Made by a program: the position numbers and the translations under genes. From positions 56,479-120,478 of the forward strand of contig DASVOS010000003.1 in NCBI GenBank assembly GCA_036383255.1: a stretch of DNA of 64,000 nucleotides, read 5' to 3'. Under the pieces are notes generated by a model that saw only the letters and a list, made by a program, of their open reading frames with translations, did not search any database and was not told where the DNA came from. Below, piece by piece: positions 8,800 through 17,896 of this stretch; within the stretch, counting starts at the first letter, position 1; each line of letters begins with the position of its first letter. This DNA comes from Gammaproteobacteria bacterium (lineage in GTDB: Bacteria > Pseudomonadota > Gammaproteobacteria > Natronospirales > REEB76).

Positions 8800-10803
8800 T
8801 CAGTCGCGCTTGCGGGCGGCCACCGCCGTCTCGGCATCGCCGCTGCGCTTTTCTGCCTGGCTGGTCTTGAGGCCCGCCGCTTCCACCATGCCGATGCGGT
8901 CCGAGAGCCGGCGCGGCTTGCCGTTCAGCCGCCAGTCGAACAGCACGGAGTGCGCCATGACGCGGCGCACGTAGTTGCGGGTCTCGCTGTAGGGGATGGT
9001 GTCGATCCACACGTCCGCCGGCAGCGCACCTGATTCCGGCCGCCAGTCGTCCACGCGGTTCTCGCCGGCGTTGTAGGCGGCGGTGGCGAGCGCCTCGCTG
9101 CCGTCGAAGTGCTGCAAGAGAGTCCCCAGGTACGCGCTGCCCACCCTAAGGTTGGTCTTGGGGTCCAGGAGGTCCTCAGGGTCGTCCAGCGCGAGCCCGA
9201 TGCGCGCGCCCACGCTCAGGCCCGTGGAGGGCATGAGCTGCATGAGCCCGAGCGCGCCCACGTAGGACACCGCGTTCGGCTTGAACACGCTCTCCTGGCG
9301 GATCACGCCGTAGACCCACGAGAGGTCGATGTCCAGGCGCTGTGCCTGGGGCGCCAGCGTGTACTCGAAGGCGATGGGATAGATGAGCGAGAGGTCCTGC
9401 CAGCAGCCGCCGGTGGCCATGGCCGGGATCACCCGCGCGTGCCAGCCCCAGCGCTCGGCGAGCAGCGCCGCCTGGCAGCGGGCCGGACCCGAGAGGCTGC
9501 GGGTCGCCGCCGCCCACTCCGCGTCCGCCAGCGGATAGAGGCCCGCGTACACGAGTTCGCGCGCGCGCACGAAACCGGCGCGTGACTCCAGCTGCGCGAT
9601 CACTTCCTTCGCCGGCTTGCTCGTCTCCTGCACGATGCGGTAGTCGAGGTTCAGGCGGTCCGCGGAGAGGAAGCCGTAGTAGTCCGGCGAGCGCGCCAGC
9701 TCCCGGTAGATCGTCTTCGCCTCGGTCTTGCGGCCGAGCGCCTCCAGCGCGCGGGCGCGCCAGTAGCGCCACTCCGTGTCGCCGGCGTCGCCCAGGCCGT
9801 TGATGTCCTTGAGCGCCTCCTTCCAGTCGCCGGCGCGCAGCGCCAGGCGTGCGCGCCATTCCGGCACGTTCGGGTCGATCGCGTCGTGCACGCCCTTGAT
9901 CTGGTCGCGCGCGTCCGGCGTCAGGTGCCACACGTGCTGCATCGCCAGCAGCGTGCGCATGTCGCGCAGGTCGTCATGGCTGAAGCGGTAGCGCTTGGTG
10001 AGGTCGTTCCACAGGTGCTCGGCGGCCACCGGCGAGGTGCGGGCGAGCAGGCGCACGCCGGACTGCAGCATCTCCTGGTAACGCGGCTCGTCGGGCACCT
10101 GGATGTCCTTGAGCTCGTGCGCCGGATCCGCCGCCATCTGCACCCAGCGCTGCGCCCAGGCGCGGTCGTCCGCCGCCAGCCCCGGCGCCAGCGCCGCGGC
10201 GGTGGTGAAGTCGCGGTTGTTCAGCGCCGCCTGCACGCGCTTGCGGCGCATGTCGCTGGTGATCAGGCCCTTCGTGTCCATGTAGTCGAACAGCGTCTGG
10301 CACACGTCCAGCGGCACGCCCGGCGTCAGCCACAGGCGCTGCGCGTCATCGGTCCACGCGTTGTGGTCCGGCTCGTCTTCCTTCAGCAGGTGCGCGCTCA
10401 CCGAGGCGCAGCGCAGCGGCAGGCTGCTCTCGTCGCGGTAGTAGGCGAGCACCTTGCTCCATTCCTGGCGCTTCGCCAACGCCACCAGCCAATCACGGCG
10501 CAGGTCATCGTCCATGGGCAGGTCCTGGTTCTCAGCCAGGAACTGCTCCACCAGCGCATCAGGCGCGCGGTCGAGCGTCGCTTCGAGATACGCATAGCGC
10601 AGGTACGGATAGAGCGGATAACCCTTAAGGGTCTCGAGGTACGGCGCGAGCTTCGGCATGTCGCCGCGCGTGGCGGCATCCCAGGCGAGCTTGAAGTCGG
10701 CGCGCTGTTGCGGAAGAGGATCGGCGTCCGGTGCGGCGGCGCGCGCGATTCCAGCGAAGCACGTCGCCACGAAGACGCACGTCAGGATACGTAAAGACCA
10801 CAT
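8800..10803 (-). CDS. slt: soluble lytic murein transglycosylase (Slt70 type)
   Basis: 667 residues from ATG 10803 (a TTG at 10809 is also in frame). It cleaves the MurNAc-GlcNAc bond of peptidoglycan in the periplasm with 1,6-anhydro product. The signal peptide ends near GIARAAAPD. A long alpha-helical superhelix (about residues 30-450) precedes the catalytic domain, which shows Glu in VIRQES, GALGLMQLMPST and AYNAGENRV, the three Slt goose-lysozyme motifs. The C-terminal tail after SVLFDWRLNG is charged and variable. Divergent from the aldehyde dehydrogenase gene. Confidence 0.9.
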   Translation of the reverse strand: MWSLRILTCVFVATCFAGIARAAAPDADPLPQQRADFKLAWDAATRGDMPKLAPYLETLKGYPLYPYLRYAYLEATLDRAPDALVEQFLAENQDLPMDDDLRRDWLVALAKRQEWSKVLAYYRDESSLPLRCASVSAHLLKEDEPDHNAWTDDAQRLWLTPGVPLDVCQTLFDYMDTKGLITSDMRRKRVQAALNNRDFTTAAALAPGLAADDRAWAQRWVQMAADPAHELKDIQVPDEPRYQEMLQSGVRLLARTSPVAAEHLWNDLTKRYRFSHDDLRDMRTLLAMQHVWHLTPDARDQIKGVHDAIDPNVPEWRARLALRAGDWKEALKDINGLGDAGDTEWRYWRARALEALGRKTEAKTIYRELARSPDYYGFLSADRLNLDYRIVQETSKPAKEVIAQLESRAGFVRARELVYAGLYPLADAEWAAATRSLSGPARCQAALLAERWGWHARVIPAMATGGCWQDLSLIYPIAFEYTLAPQAQRLDIDLSWVYGVIRQESVFKPNAVSYVGALGLMQLMPSTGLSVGARIGLALDDPEDLLDPKTNLRVGSAYLGTLLQHFDGSEALATAAYNAGENRVDDWRPESGALPADVWIDTIPYSETRNYVRRVMAHSVLFDWRLNGKPRRLSDRIGMVEAAGLKTSQAEKRSGDAETAVAARKRD

Positions 10804-10874
10804 GTTCAATAGGTTACCGCGCGCGCGCCGGCGGGCATATGCTCAAGGCGGGCCCGCCAGTGAATTTTACAAAT

Positions 10875-12248
10875 ATGAACAAAAACGGCTTCACCAGCAT
10901 AGACCCCAGCACCGGCCAGGAGAATCAGGGATACCCTGATTGGGAGCCCGCCCGGCTCGACCGGGCCCTGGACCGGGCCGCCGCTGCGGCCCCCGGCTGG
11001 GCGGCCTTGGGCATCCAGGAACGCTGCGCCTTCCTGCGCCGGGCCGGCGACGTGCTGCTGCGGGAGCGGCACCGCTATGCCGAACTCATGAGCCGGGAGA
11101 TGGGCAAGGTCACGGCGGAAGGCCTCGCCGAGATCGAGAAGTGCGCCGGCGCCTGCAAGTACTACGCGGATGAAGCGCCGCGCATGCTGGCGGACGAACT
11201 CATCGAGACGGACGCGAAGAAGAGCCTGGTGACGTATCAGCCTCTCGGGGTGCTGCTCGCGATCATGCCCTGGAACTTCCCTTTCTGGCAGGCCATCCGC
11301 GCTGCCGCGCCGGCGCTCGCCGCCGGCAACGTGGTGGCGCTCAAGCACGCCGACAACGTGCCGGGCTGCGGCCTCGCGCTGGAGGAAGTGTTCCGGGAGG
11401 CGGGCTTCCCCGAAGGTGTGTTCCAGACGCTCATGGTCACGGTGCCCGGCGTGGACAAGGTGATCCGCGATCCGCGCGTGCAGGCCGTCACCCTCACCGG
11501 CAGCGAGCGCGCCGGCGTCGCCGTCGGCCAAGCCGCCGGCGAGACCCTCAAGAAGTGCGTGCTCGAACTCGGCGGCTCCGACGCCTTCGTGGTGCTGGAG
11601 GACGCGGACCTCGTCAGCGCCGCGAAGCAGGGCTGCCTGTCCCGCTACCAGAACGCGGGGCAAAGCTGCATCGCCGCCAAGCGCTTCATCCTGGTGGAGC
11701 GGGTGGCGGATGCGTTCCTGGAAGCATTCCGCGCCCAGGCGGCGGCGCTCAAGTCCGGCGACCCGCGCGGGGAGGGCGTCACGCTCGGGCCCCTGGCGCG
11801 GCTCGACCTTCGGGACAAACTGCACGAGCAGGTACAGGACGCACTGTCCCAGGGCGCGGTCTCCGTGCTCGGCTGCCAGAAACCCGCCGGTCCCGGCGCG
11901 TTCTATCCCGCCTCCATCCTCGACCGCGTGCGGCCCGGCATGCGCGCCTGGCGCGAAGAAGTGTTCGGCCCGGTGGCGACCATCATCCGGGTCAAGGACA
12001 AAGAGGAAGCCCTGGCGGTCGCGAACGCATCGAGCTATGGCCTGGGCGGCAGCGTGTGGACGGCGGACCGCGAGCGGGGCGAGGCCTTCGCCCGGCGCAT
12101 GGCCTGCGGCAGCGCCTTCGTGAACCGCATGGTGAAGAGCGACCAGCGCCTGCCCTTCGGTGGAGTGAAGAAATCAGGCCACGGACGCGAGCTCTCGCGC
12201 CACGGGATACTCGAGTTCGTGAACGTGAAGACCCTGAGCCTTGATTGA
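10875..12248 (+). CDS. NAD(P)-dependent aldehyde dehydrogenase, succinate-semialdehyde type
   Basis: 457 residues. The ALDH active site is complete: MPWNFP (Asn134), Glu231 in LELGGSDAF and catalytic Cys265 in NAGQSCIAAKR. The short N-terminus (SIDPSTGQ) and WNFPFWQ wording match the bacterial succinate-semialdehyde dehydrogenase group that oxidises the product of GABA transamination to succinate. ATG at 10875 gives the expected family length, although the ribosome site is weak and the open frame runs upstream to 10731. No GABA transaminase is nearby, so the substrate is inferred from sequence only. Confidence 0.8.
   Translation: MNKNGFTSIDPSTGQENQGYPDWEPARLDRALDRAAAAAPGWAALGIQERCAFLRRAGDVLLRERHRYAELMSREMGKVTAEGLAEIEKCAGACKYYADEAPRMLADELIETDAKKSLVTYQPLGVLLAIMPWNFPFWQAIRAAAPALAAGNVVALKHADNVPGCGLALEEVFREAGFPEGVFQTLMVTVPGVDKVIRDPRVQAVTLTGSERAGVAVGQAAGETLKKCVLELGGSDAFVVLEDADLVSAAKQGCLSRYQNAGQSCIAAKRFILVERVADAFLEAFRAQAAALKSGDPRGEGVTLGPLARLDLRDKLHEQVQDALSQGAVSVLGCQKPAGPGAFYPASILDRVRPGMRAWREEVFGPVATIIRVKDKEEALAVANASSYGLGGSVWTADRERGEAFARRMACGSAFVNRMVKSDQRLPFGGVKKSGHGRELSRHGILEFVNVKTLSLD
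10923..10941. repeat. perfect 8-bp inverted repeat in the start of the aldehyde dehydrogenase gene
   Basis: AATCAGGG-ATA-CCCTGATT spans codons 17-23 of the dehydrogenase. It could be a repressor operator inside the gene or an RNA hairpin affecting early translation; it may also be chance. Confidence 0.3.
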
Positions 12249-12290
12249 GGGTATCTTGTTCGACTGAAGGTCCTCCCGGAGTCAGCGGAC

Positions 12291-13772
12291 ATGCCCAGCT
12301 TCCGTCCCAGGCGCCCTGCAGTCGTGGGCGCCTTCATCCTCATGGCTGCTGCCGCGGCCCCGCTCTGGGCCGCCGAGCCTGCTTCCGATGCGGAGCTGCA
12401 TCGGATGCTGGTCACCCGCGTGGATTCCCAGAAGCTCGCCACCGGCATCGTGATAGGCATCGTCGAGCCCTCAGGCCGGCGCATCGTGAGCTACGGCACC
12501 CTGGGCCTGGACGACAAGCGGCCGGTGGACGGCGACACCGAGTTCGGCATCGGCTCCCTCACCAAGGTCTTCACCGCGCTCCTGCTCTCGGACATGGCCC
12601 GGCACGGGCAGCTCAGCCTGGACGACCCTGCCGCCAGGTACCTGCCCGCCGGCCGTGTGAGCTTGCCCCGCTTCGAGGGCAAGCCCATCACGCTCGCGGA
12701 TCTGGCCACCCACACCGCCGGCTTCCCGATCCGGCCCACCAACCTCAAGTCGGACTGGGCCAAGCAGGACGAGATGGGCCAGATGATGGTGACCCAATAC
12801 AAGGAGTACGAGGGCTACACCCTCGATGACCTCTACAGCTTCGTGTCCTCGTTCACGCTCAAGCAGGCGCCGGGCACCCACTACGAGTATTCCAACGTCA
12901 ACTACGGCCTGCTCGGCATCGCGGAATCCACCCGCGCCGGCAAGCCCTATGGCGAGCTGGTGCAAAGCACCATCCTCGACCCCCTCGCCATGCACGACAC
13001 CCACATGCAGTTGCCGCCGCCGCTGCAGCCGCGTCTCGCCATGGGATACACCGCCTTCTATGGCCAGCTCAGCGCTGCGCCGCCGGAGCCCATGGGCCCG
13101 CTGGACGCCGCCGGGGCCTACTATTCCACCGCCGATGACCTGTCCCGCTTCCTCGCCGCCGTGCTCGGCCTGGAGAGATCGGACCTCAAGCCCGCCATGG
13201 ACGCGATGCTCGACGTGCGGCATCCCGGCGGCATGACGCCCTTCGGCCCGCCCGCCGGCACGGACCAGATCGCGCTCGCCTGGAACGTCCATACCGACGG
13301 CGACCACCAGGTGGTGTGGAAGAACGGCAGCGTCAGCGGCTACCGCGCCTTCATGGGTTACGACCCCAAGCGCCGCATCGGCGTGGTGGCCCTGGCCAAC
13401 GCCCAGAGCGGTCCCGGCGTGGACGACATCGGCCTGCACCTCCTGGACCCGCATCTGCCGGTGGACCTCACAGTGCCGAAGTTCTATGCGCAGGTACCGA
13501 TGGACGCCGCCACGCTGGAGCGGTACGCGGGCACTTACCGCTTCTCGCCCACGGACGCCATCACCGTCGTCCGCCGGGGAGACCATCTCTACCTCACGGA
13601 ACCGGGGCAGCCGAAGCTCGAGATGTTCGCCTACGGCCCGCAGGACTTCTTCCTCAAGATCGCCGACGCCCAAGCCAGCTTCAGCGAGGTGAAGGATGGC
13701 CATGCCATGAAAGTCATCTGGCACCAGGGTGGGCAGGATTCGCCGGGTACGCGGGTAGACGATGCTCACTAG
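12291..13772 (+). CDS. serine hydrolase, beta-lactamase/class C penicillin-binding fold
   Basis: 493 residues with a signal peptide (cleavage near LWAAEP), so periplasmic. The active-site set is Ser89-x-x-Lys92 in GSLTKVF, Tyr200-Ser-Asn202 in YEYSNVNY and KNGSVSGY in place of KTG. The catalytic domain ends near residue 385 and a C-terminal beta-barrel-like domain (LERYAGTYRFSPTD) follows, as in many esterase/D-aminopeptidase relatives (Pab87/EstB group). It may hydrolyse peptides or esters rather than beta-lactams. It overlaps the aldo/keto reductase gene by 11 bases, so they are likely cotranscribed. Confidence 0.8.
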   Translation: MPSFRPRRPAVVGAFILMAAAAAPLWAAEPASDAELHRMLVTRVDSQKLATGIVIGIVEPSGRRIVSYGTLGLDDKRPVDGDTEFGIGSLTKVFTALLLSDMARHGQLSLDDPAARYLPAGRVSLPRFEGKPITLADLATHTAGFPIRPTNLKSDWAKQDEMGQMMVTQYKEYEGYTLDDLYSFVSSFTLKQAPGTHYEYSNVNYGLLGIAESTRAGKPYGELVQSTILDPLAMHDTHMQLPPPLQPRLAMGYTAFYGQLSAAPPEPMGPLDAAGAYYSTADDLSRFLAAVLGLERSDLKPAMDAMLDVRHPGGMTPFGPPAGTDQIALAWNVHTDGDHQVVWKNGSVSGYRAFMGYDPKRRIGVVALANAQSGPGVDDIGLHLLDPHLPVDLTVPKFYAQVPMDAATLERYAGTYRFSPTDAITVVRRGDHLYLTEPGQPKLEMFAYGPQDFFLKIADAQASFSEVKDGHAMKVIWHQGGQDSPGTRVDDAH

Positions 13773-14577
13773 AAGGATCCCCCGCACCGGTGAAGCGCTC
13801 CCTGTCATCGGCATCGGCACCTGGGAGAGGTTCGACGTCGCCTCGGGCGCCCCCCGCCGCGCCCAACTGAAAGAAGTCCTCGCTACCCTGTTCGCCGCCG
13901 GTGGGCGTCTCATCGACAGCTCCCCCATGTATGGCCGTGCCGAGGGCGCGGTGGGCGAGCTGCTCGCCGCCCTGCCGGATGCGCCCAAGCCCTTCGTCGC
14001 CACCAAGGTCTGGACCCAGGGCCGCATCGAAGGCGTCGCTGGGATGCAGCGTTCCGAGCGGCTCATGGGCGGGCGGCTCGACCTCATCCAGGTCCACAAC
14101 CTCCTGGACTGGCGCACGCACCTCAAGACTTTGGAAGAGTGGAAGGCCTCAGGCCGCATCCGCTACATCGGCATCACCCATTACACGCCCAGCGCCCACG
14201 CGGAGCTGGAGAGCGTCATGCGCGCCGCGCCTTGGGACTTCGTGCAGCTGGACTACGCGCTGGAGGACCGGGCTGCCGAGCGGCGCCTCCTGCCGCTGGC
14301 GCAGGAGAAAGGCATCGCCGTGATCGTGAACCGGCCCTTCGGCGGCGGCGGCCTCATCCGCCGCCTCGTGAAGCAGCCCCTGCCGGACTGGGCCGCGGCC
14401 GCCGGCTGCTCCAGCTGGGCGGCGCTGCTCCTCAAGTTCATCTTAGGCAACCCCGCCGTCACCTGCGTCATCCCCGGCACCGGCGACCCGGCCCACATGC
14501 GCGAGATATTGGAAGCCGGCACCGGCAGCTTGCCCGATGAAGCGACGCTGAAGCGCATGCGAGCGCTAGCCGACTGA
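13762..14577 (+). CDS. aldo/keto reductase
   Basis: 271-residue TIM-barrel NADPH oxidoreductase. The catalytic tetrad is visible: Asp in LIDSSPMYG, Tyr of the same motif, Lys in VATKVWTQG and His in IQVHNLLDW. The GRIRYIGITHY strand and IPGTGDPAHM phosphate-binding loop are typical. The N-terminus (LTRRIPRTGEALPVIGIGTW) resembles bacterial aldo/keto reductases that carry a Tat-like leader, here apparently lost. It starts inside the 3' end of the serine hydrolase gene. Substrate unknown. Confidence 0.85.
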   Translation: MLTRRIPRTGEALPVIGIGTWERFDVASGAPRRAQLKEVLATLFAAGGRLIDSSPMYGRAEGAVGELLAALPDAPKPFVATKVWTQGRIEGVAGMQRSERLMGGRLDLIQVHNLLDWRTHLKTLEEWKASGRIRYIGITHYTPSAHAELESVMRAAPWDFVQLDYALEDRAAERRLLPLAQEKGIAVIVNRPFGGGGLIRRLVKQPLPDWAAAAGCSSWAALLLKFILGNPAVTCVIPGTGDPAHMREILEAGTGSLPDEATLKRMRALAD

Positions 14578-14640
14578 GAGGGGGCATCCCTGTCCGAATC
14601 CGTTCCACCGCCCGAAGCGCGGGGCACACCAGAAAAGAGA

Positions 14641-14662
14641 AGGGGCTGCCGAAGCAGCCCCT
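14641..14662 (-). terminator. hairpin terminator between convergent genes
   Basis: Nine-bp perfect stem (AGGGGCTGC / GCAGCCCCT) with loop CGAA. Read on the minus strand it is followed by a T-rich run (TTCTCTTTTCT), so it most likely ends the 14693-15193 gene; it may also slow transcription from the plus side. Confidence 0.65.
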
Positions 14663-14692
14663 CCTACAGCCAATAGCTCTCTTCGTTTTTTA

Positions 14693-15193
14693 TTATTTCG
14701 TCGCCGCCGCGGGAGCCGCGGAAGCATCAGCCTTGGTGTACTCGAAGGTCTTGCTGGTCAGCACGTTGCCGGAGGCGTCCATCACCTCCACCTTCCAGGT
14801 GCCGAGCTTGGAGGGGTCCAGCTGCTTGCTGGTGTTGGTGCGGTAGCGCGCCGAGCTCGGGGTCTGCTTCACCTCGGCCTGGGTGATGTCGTTGTAGCTC
14901 CAGCGGAAGGTCACTTCCTGCCCCTGCAGGTTCACCAGCACGCAGTAGAAGAAGATGCGGGTGTTGCTGTTGTCGAGGGTGGTGACCGCGTCGTTCGGCT
15001 CGTGGTTGGTCACGCCGCTGGTGAACTGGGCGCGGCTCACGGAGCCGTTGGCGGCGGGCTTGGCGGGCGCCTCGGAGGCAGCCGGGGCGGCGGCTGCGGC
15101 GCTGCCGGCGGCCGGCATGTCCTCGGCGAACGCCGAGCCGGCGGCGAGCAGCAGGCCGAACGCGAGCGCCATGATCTTTTCGTTCTTCGACAT
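14693..15193 (-). CDS. exported DUF2914-type protein
   Basis: 166 residues from the ATG at 15193, chosen because GGGAGA stands 7-8 bases before it. The signal peptide ends near GSAFAED, followed by an Ala/Pro-rich linker and a compact beta-rich C-terminal domain (IFFYCVLVNLQGQEVTFRWSY through GTWKVEVMD) that I read as DUF2914. In other proteobacteria this domain is periplasmic and of unknown role. It is divergent from the outer-membrane-like gene at 15327. Confidence 0.7.
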   Translation of the reverse strand: MSKNEKIMALAFGLLLAAGSAFAEDMPAAGSAAAAAPAASEAPAKPAANGSVSRAQFTSGVTNHEPNDAVTTLDNSNTRIFFYCVLVNLQGQEVTFRWSYNDITQAEVKQTPSSARYRTNTSKQLDPSKLGTWKVEVMDASGNVLTSKTFEYTKADASAAPAAATK

Positions 15194-15326
15194 GACTGAT
15201 TCTCCCTTCAGGGGCAATGTGTGGATGTGTGAAGAAATCGTGGGATGTCCCCGCGCCGAGTATATATCTATGGGACGTCAGCATCATGGCTCCGATGCCG
15301 ACCCTACATAATGCGGAGAAAACATA

Positions 15327-16106
15327 ATGCGAAGACGCATGGAGGCGTTGGTCCTGTCGGCTGTGTTGATGACAGTCCTGCATCCCGTCCGCGCCGAGCC
15401 CGTGCCTTCCGTTGCGTCCAGCACCGCACCTGCCGCCACCACCGCGCCTGCACCCGCGACGAGCGCGGCACCGCCGGCTTCCACGGCACCTGCCAGGCCT
15501 GCGGCGGGTGCCGCCGCTGCCACCGCACCGGCAGCGGGCGTCGCGCCCACGCCGCCTCCCACCAGCGCGCCCACGCCTGCCACCAGCGCGCCGCCGGTGA
15601 AGCTGCAGTACTCCTACGTGGACGTGGCCACGCTGCACACCCAGCCCTACGGCAACCACGACATCGGCCACGGCCAGCGGGTGGACTTCGCCTACGCGCT
15701 CGGCGATGGCGCCTACCTGGTGCTGCACGGCATCCGCCGCAACCTCAAGGTCTCCACCAGCCGCGCCTATGACGCGGGTTTCGGCTTCCACACCACCGCC
15801 ACGCCGGGCCACAACTTCTTCATGGAACTCCTGTGGAGCAGCTACAGCCTCGACCGCCAGCCCGCGGAGGACATCAGCGGCCACGATTACGCCGCCCGGC
15901 TCGGCATCCGCGCGCTGCCGGTCGCGAACCTCGAGCTCTTCGCCGACCTGCGCTACAACCATGATCCCAGGCTCGCCGGCCGCAGTGCCGGCGAGTGCGG
16001 CTTCCTCTACCACTTCGGCTTCGCGCCCTCCGTGGCGGCGGGCTTCAGCCTGGGGGCGAACGGAAAAGAGAATGATTACCTCATCACTCTCCGGTGGTAC
16101 TACTAA
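15327..16106 (+). CDS. putative outer-membrane beta-barrel protein with Ala/Pro/Thr linker
   Basis: 259 residues. The signal peptide ends near HPVRAEP. Residues ~25-90 are almost only Ala, Pro, Thr and Ser, a disordered periplasmic or surface spacer. Residues ~92-259 alternate hydrophobic and polar positions as in amphipathic beta strands (LQYSYVDV, RVDFAYAL, FFMELLWSSY, ELFADLRYN) and the protein ends with aromatics (LRWYY), the outer-membrane sorting signature. An eight-strand barrel is plausible. No named family recognised. Confidence 0.6.
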   Translation: MRRRMEALVLSAVLMTVLHPVRAEPVPSVASSTAPAATTAPAPATSAAPPASTAPARPAAGAAAATAPAAGVAPTPPPTSAPTPATSAPPVKLQYSYVDVATLHTQPYGNHDIGHGQRVDFAYALGDGAYLVLHGIRRNLKVSTSRAYDAGFGFHTTATPGHNFFMELLWSSYSLDRQPAEDISGHDYAARLGIRALPVANLELFADLRYNHDPRLAGRSAGECGFLYHFGFAPSVAAGFSLGANGKENDYLITLRWYY

Positions 16107-16109
16107 AAG

Positions 16110-16133
16110 AAAAGGCCCCTTTCGGGGCCTTTT
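16110..16133. terminator. bidirectional terminator
   Basis: AAAAGGCCCC-TTTC-GGGGCCTTTT is a perfect 10-bp stem with an A/T-flanked symmetrical layout between the convergent genes ending at 16106 (+) and 16154 (-), so it can serve both strands. Confidence 0.85.
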
Positions 16134-16153
16134 CAATATCAGCGGCTTTTAGC

Positions 16154-17584
16154 TCAACCGCCGAGAGACACATAGAACATTTGATCTTCACGACGAACCG
16201 TCAAGAAGAGTGAACCGTCCTTGTCCTTCAGCGCCAGCTTCCGAAACTCCGCGGCGCTCTTCACCGGCTGGCGGTTCACGGCGATGATCACGTCGCCCTC
16301 CCGCAGGCCCGAGTAGGCGGCGTCGCTGTCCGGCGCGATGCCGGTGATCACCACGCCCTGCACCTGGCCGTAGAGCGGCGAGTTGTTCTTCTCGAGGTTG
16401 GAGACGTTCAAGCCATGCAGGCCGTTGTCGGTGCTGCCGCCCTCGTCGCCGCCTTCCGTGTCGCCTTCCTCGCCCTTGCCGATGGTGGCCTTCACGCTCA
16501 TCGGCTTCCCGCCGCGCACGATGCCTAGCGTCACCTCCGTGCCCACCCGCATCACGCCGAGCGTGCTGGTGAGCCCGGAGTTGCTGAGCACCGGCTGGCC
16601 GTTCACGGTCAGGATCACGTCGCCGGCCTTGATGCCGGCCTTCTCCGCCTCGGAGCCGGACTGCACCTGCGTCACCACCACGCCGGACTGCTGGCTTATC
16701 CCCAGGCCCTTGGCGATGTCCGGCGTCAGGTTCTGGATGGTGATGCCGAGCACGCCGCGCTGCACCTTGCCGTACTGGATGATCTGCTCCATCACGTTGC
16801 GCGCCATGTTGATGGGGATCGCGAAGCCGATGCCGATGTTGCCGCCGGAGCGGGACAGGATCGCGGTGTTGATGCCCACCAGGTTGCCGTTCAGGTCGAT
16901 CAGCGCGCCGCCCGAGTTGCCGGGGTTGATGGAGGCGTCGGTCTGGATGAAGTTCTCGAACTTGCCGTCCTCGATGCCGTCGCGGCCGAGCGCCGAGACG
17001 ATGCCGGAGGTCACCGTGTGGGTGAGGCCGAAGGGGTTGCCGATGGCCACCACGAAGTCACCCACCTGCAGCGCGTCGGAGTTGCCGAGGCTGATGGCGG
17101 TGAGGTTGTCCGGCTCGATCTTGAGCACCGCCACGTCCGTCTCAGGATCCTTGCCCACCACCTTGGCTTTGAAGCTGCGGTTGTCGTACAGCGTCACGGT
17201 GATCTGGTCCGCGTTCTCCACCACGTGGTTGTTGGTGAGCACGTAGCCCTTGGCCGCGTCCACGATCACGCCGCTGCCCAGGCTCTGGAACTTGCGTTCC
17301 ACCGGGGCGCCGCCGCGACCGCTGCCGCCGAAGAACTGCTGGAAGAAGGGGTCGTTCATGAACGGGTTGTTCTGCTGCACCTGCACGTGGCCGCGGGTGG
17401 AGACGTTCACCACCGCCGGGCCCACGCGCTTGATCACGGGCGCGAGCGTCGGTACCGCCTGGCCGGTCACGGCCGCGGGCGGGGGGTTATGGGCCTCGGC
17501 GGGGAGGATCACGGAGAGCGAGGCGGCGGTGAAGACCGTGGCCAGCAGCGAGGCTGCGGCGAGCACTTGGGCGATGCGTTTCAT
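16154..17584 (-). CDS. periplasmic HtrA/Do serine protease with two PDZ domains
   Basis: 476 residues from ATG 17584; a longer frame to 17734 lacks homology and would bury the signal peptide. It degrades or refolds misfolded envelope proteins. The catalytic triad is His120 (TNNHVV), Asp150 (ETDVAVLK) and Ser224 (NPGNSGGAL). PDZ1 spans about residues 270-360 (VLGITIQNLTPDIA) and PDZ2 about 385-470. The disordered acidic insert between them (GKGEEGDTEGGDEGG) is unusual. It could be DegP, DegQ or MucD by name. The LA loop is short, which favours the DegQ/MucD type. Confidence 0.9.
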   Translation of the reverse strand: MKRIAQVLAAASLLATVFTAASLSVILPAEAHNPPPAAVTGQAVPTLAPVIKRVGPAVVNVSTRGHVQVQQNNPFMNDPFFQQFFGGSGRGGAPVERKFQSLGSGVIVDAAKGYVLTNNHVVENADQITVTLYDNRSFKAKVVGKDPETDVAVLKIEPDNLTAISLGNSDALQVGDFVVAIGNPFGLTHTVTSGIVSALGRDGIEDGKFENFIQTDASINPGNSGGALIDLNGNLVGINTAILSRSGGNIGIGFAIPINMARNVMEQIIQYGKVQRGVLGITIQNLTPDIAKGLGISQQSGVVVTQVQSGSEAEKAGIKAGDVILTVNGQPVLSNSGLTSTLGVMRVGTEVTLGIVRGGKPMSVKATIGKGEEGDTEGGDEGGSTDNGLHGLNVSNLEKNNSPLYGQVQGVVITGIAPDSDAAYSGLREGDVIIAVNRQPVKSAAEFRKLALKDKDGSLFLTVRREDQMFYVSLGG

Positions 17585-17857
17585 CGTTGGGCGTCCCTCA
17601 ATGGATGTCAGCGGATGGATGGGTCGTTGCGACTCAGGGTCCTGGGCGATAACGCGTGGGGCCGGCGGGCGTGTACCCGCGGCGCGCTTTGGCGCCCATA
17701 AGGCCCGATGCACGGGCAGGGCAGAAGGTCGCAAAGTCCCGTAAATGATACGACCCCCGGAGGGGTCATTGGGTTCAATCCACTATATAAGAGGCCAGCC
17801 GTACCGGCGCGCCGCAACCATGAAGCGCACCGATACGGCCGGACCTTCAGCTGACTC
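17585..17857. other. gene-free stretch upstream of the HtrA gene
   Basis: About 270 bases without a credible gene. It contains GACCCCCGGAGGGGTC-type inverted symmetry near 17752-17768 and an A/T-rich patch (ACTATATAAG) near 17782. The promoter of the HtrA gene should lie here, but I cannot fix its hexamers. Confidence 0.4.
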
Positions 17858-17896
17858 TTAGTTAACTTTCACCGCGATCTTGCGAGGCGCGGCAGC
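17858..17896 (-). pseudogene. remnant of the 3' end of a second small heat-shock gene
   Basis: Read on the minus strand, the last codons before a TAA give AAPRKIAVKVN, closely matching the end of the adjacent Hsp20 protein (AAARKIAVKTASH). Upstream codons show no alpha-crystallin domain and dissolve into hairpin DNA. This suggests a former tandem copy reduced to about twelve codons. The match is short, so chance cannot be excluded. Confidence 0.4.

Noticed and set aside
12471..14159. 562-residue antisense frame over the serine hydrolase and aldo/keto reductase
   Set aside because: Shadow of two convincing genes; composition is typical of GC-driven antisense frames.
17770..17790. GGTTCAATCC, the consensus T-loop of a tRNA
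   Set aside because: No acceptor, D or anticodon stems can be folded around it in the required 75 bases on either strand.
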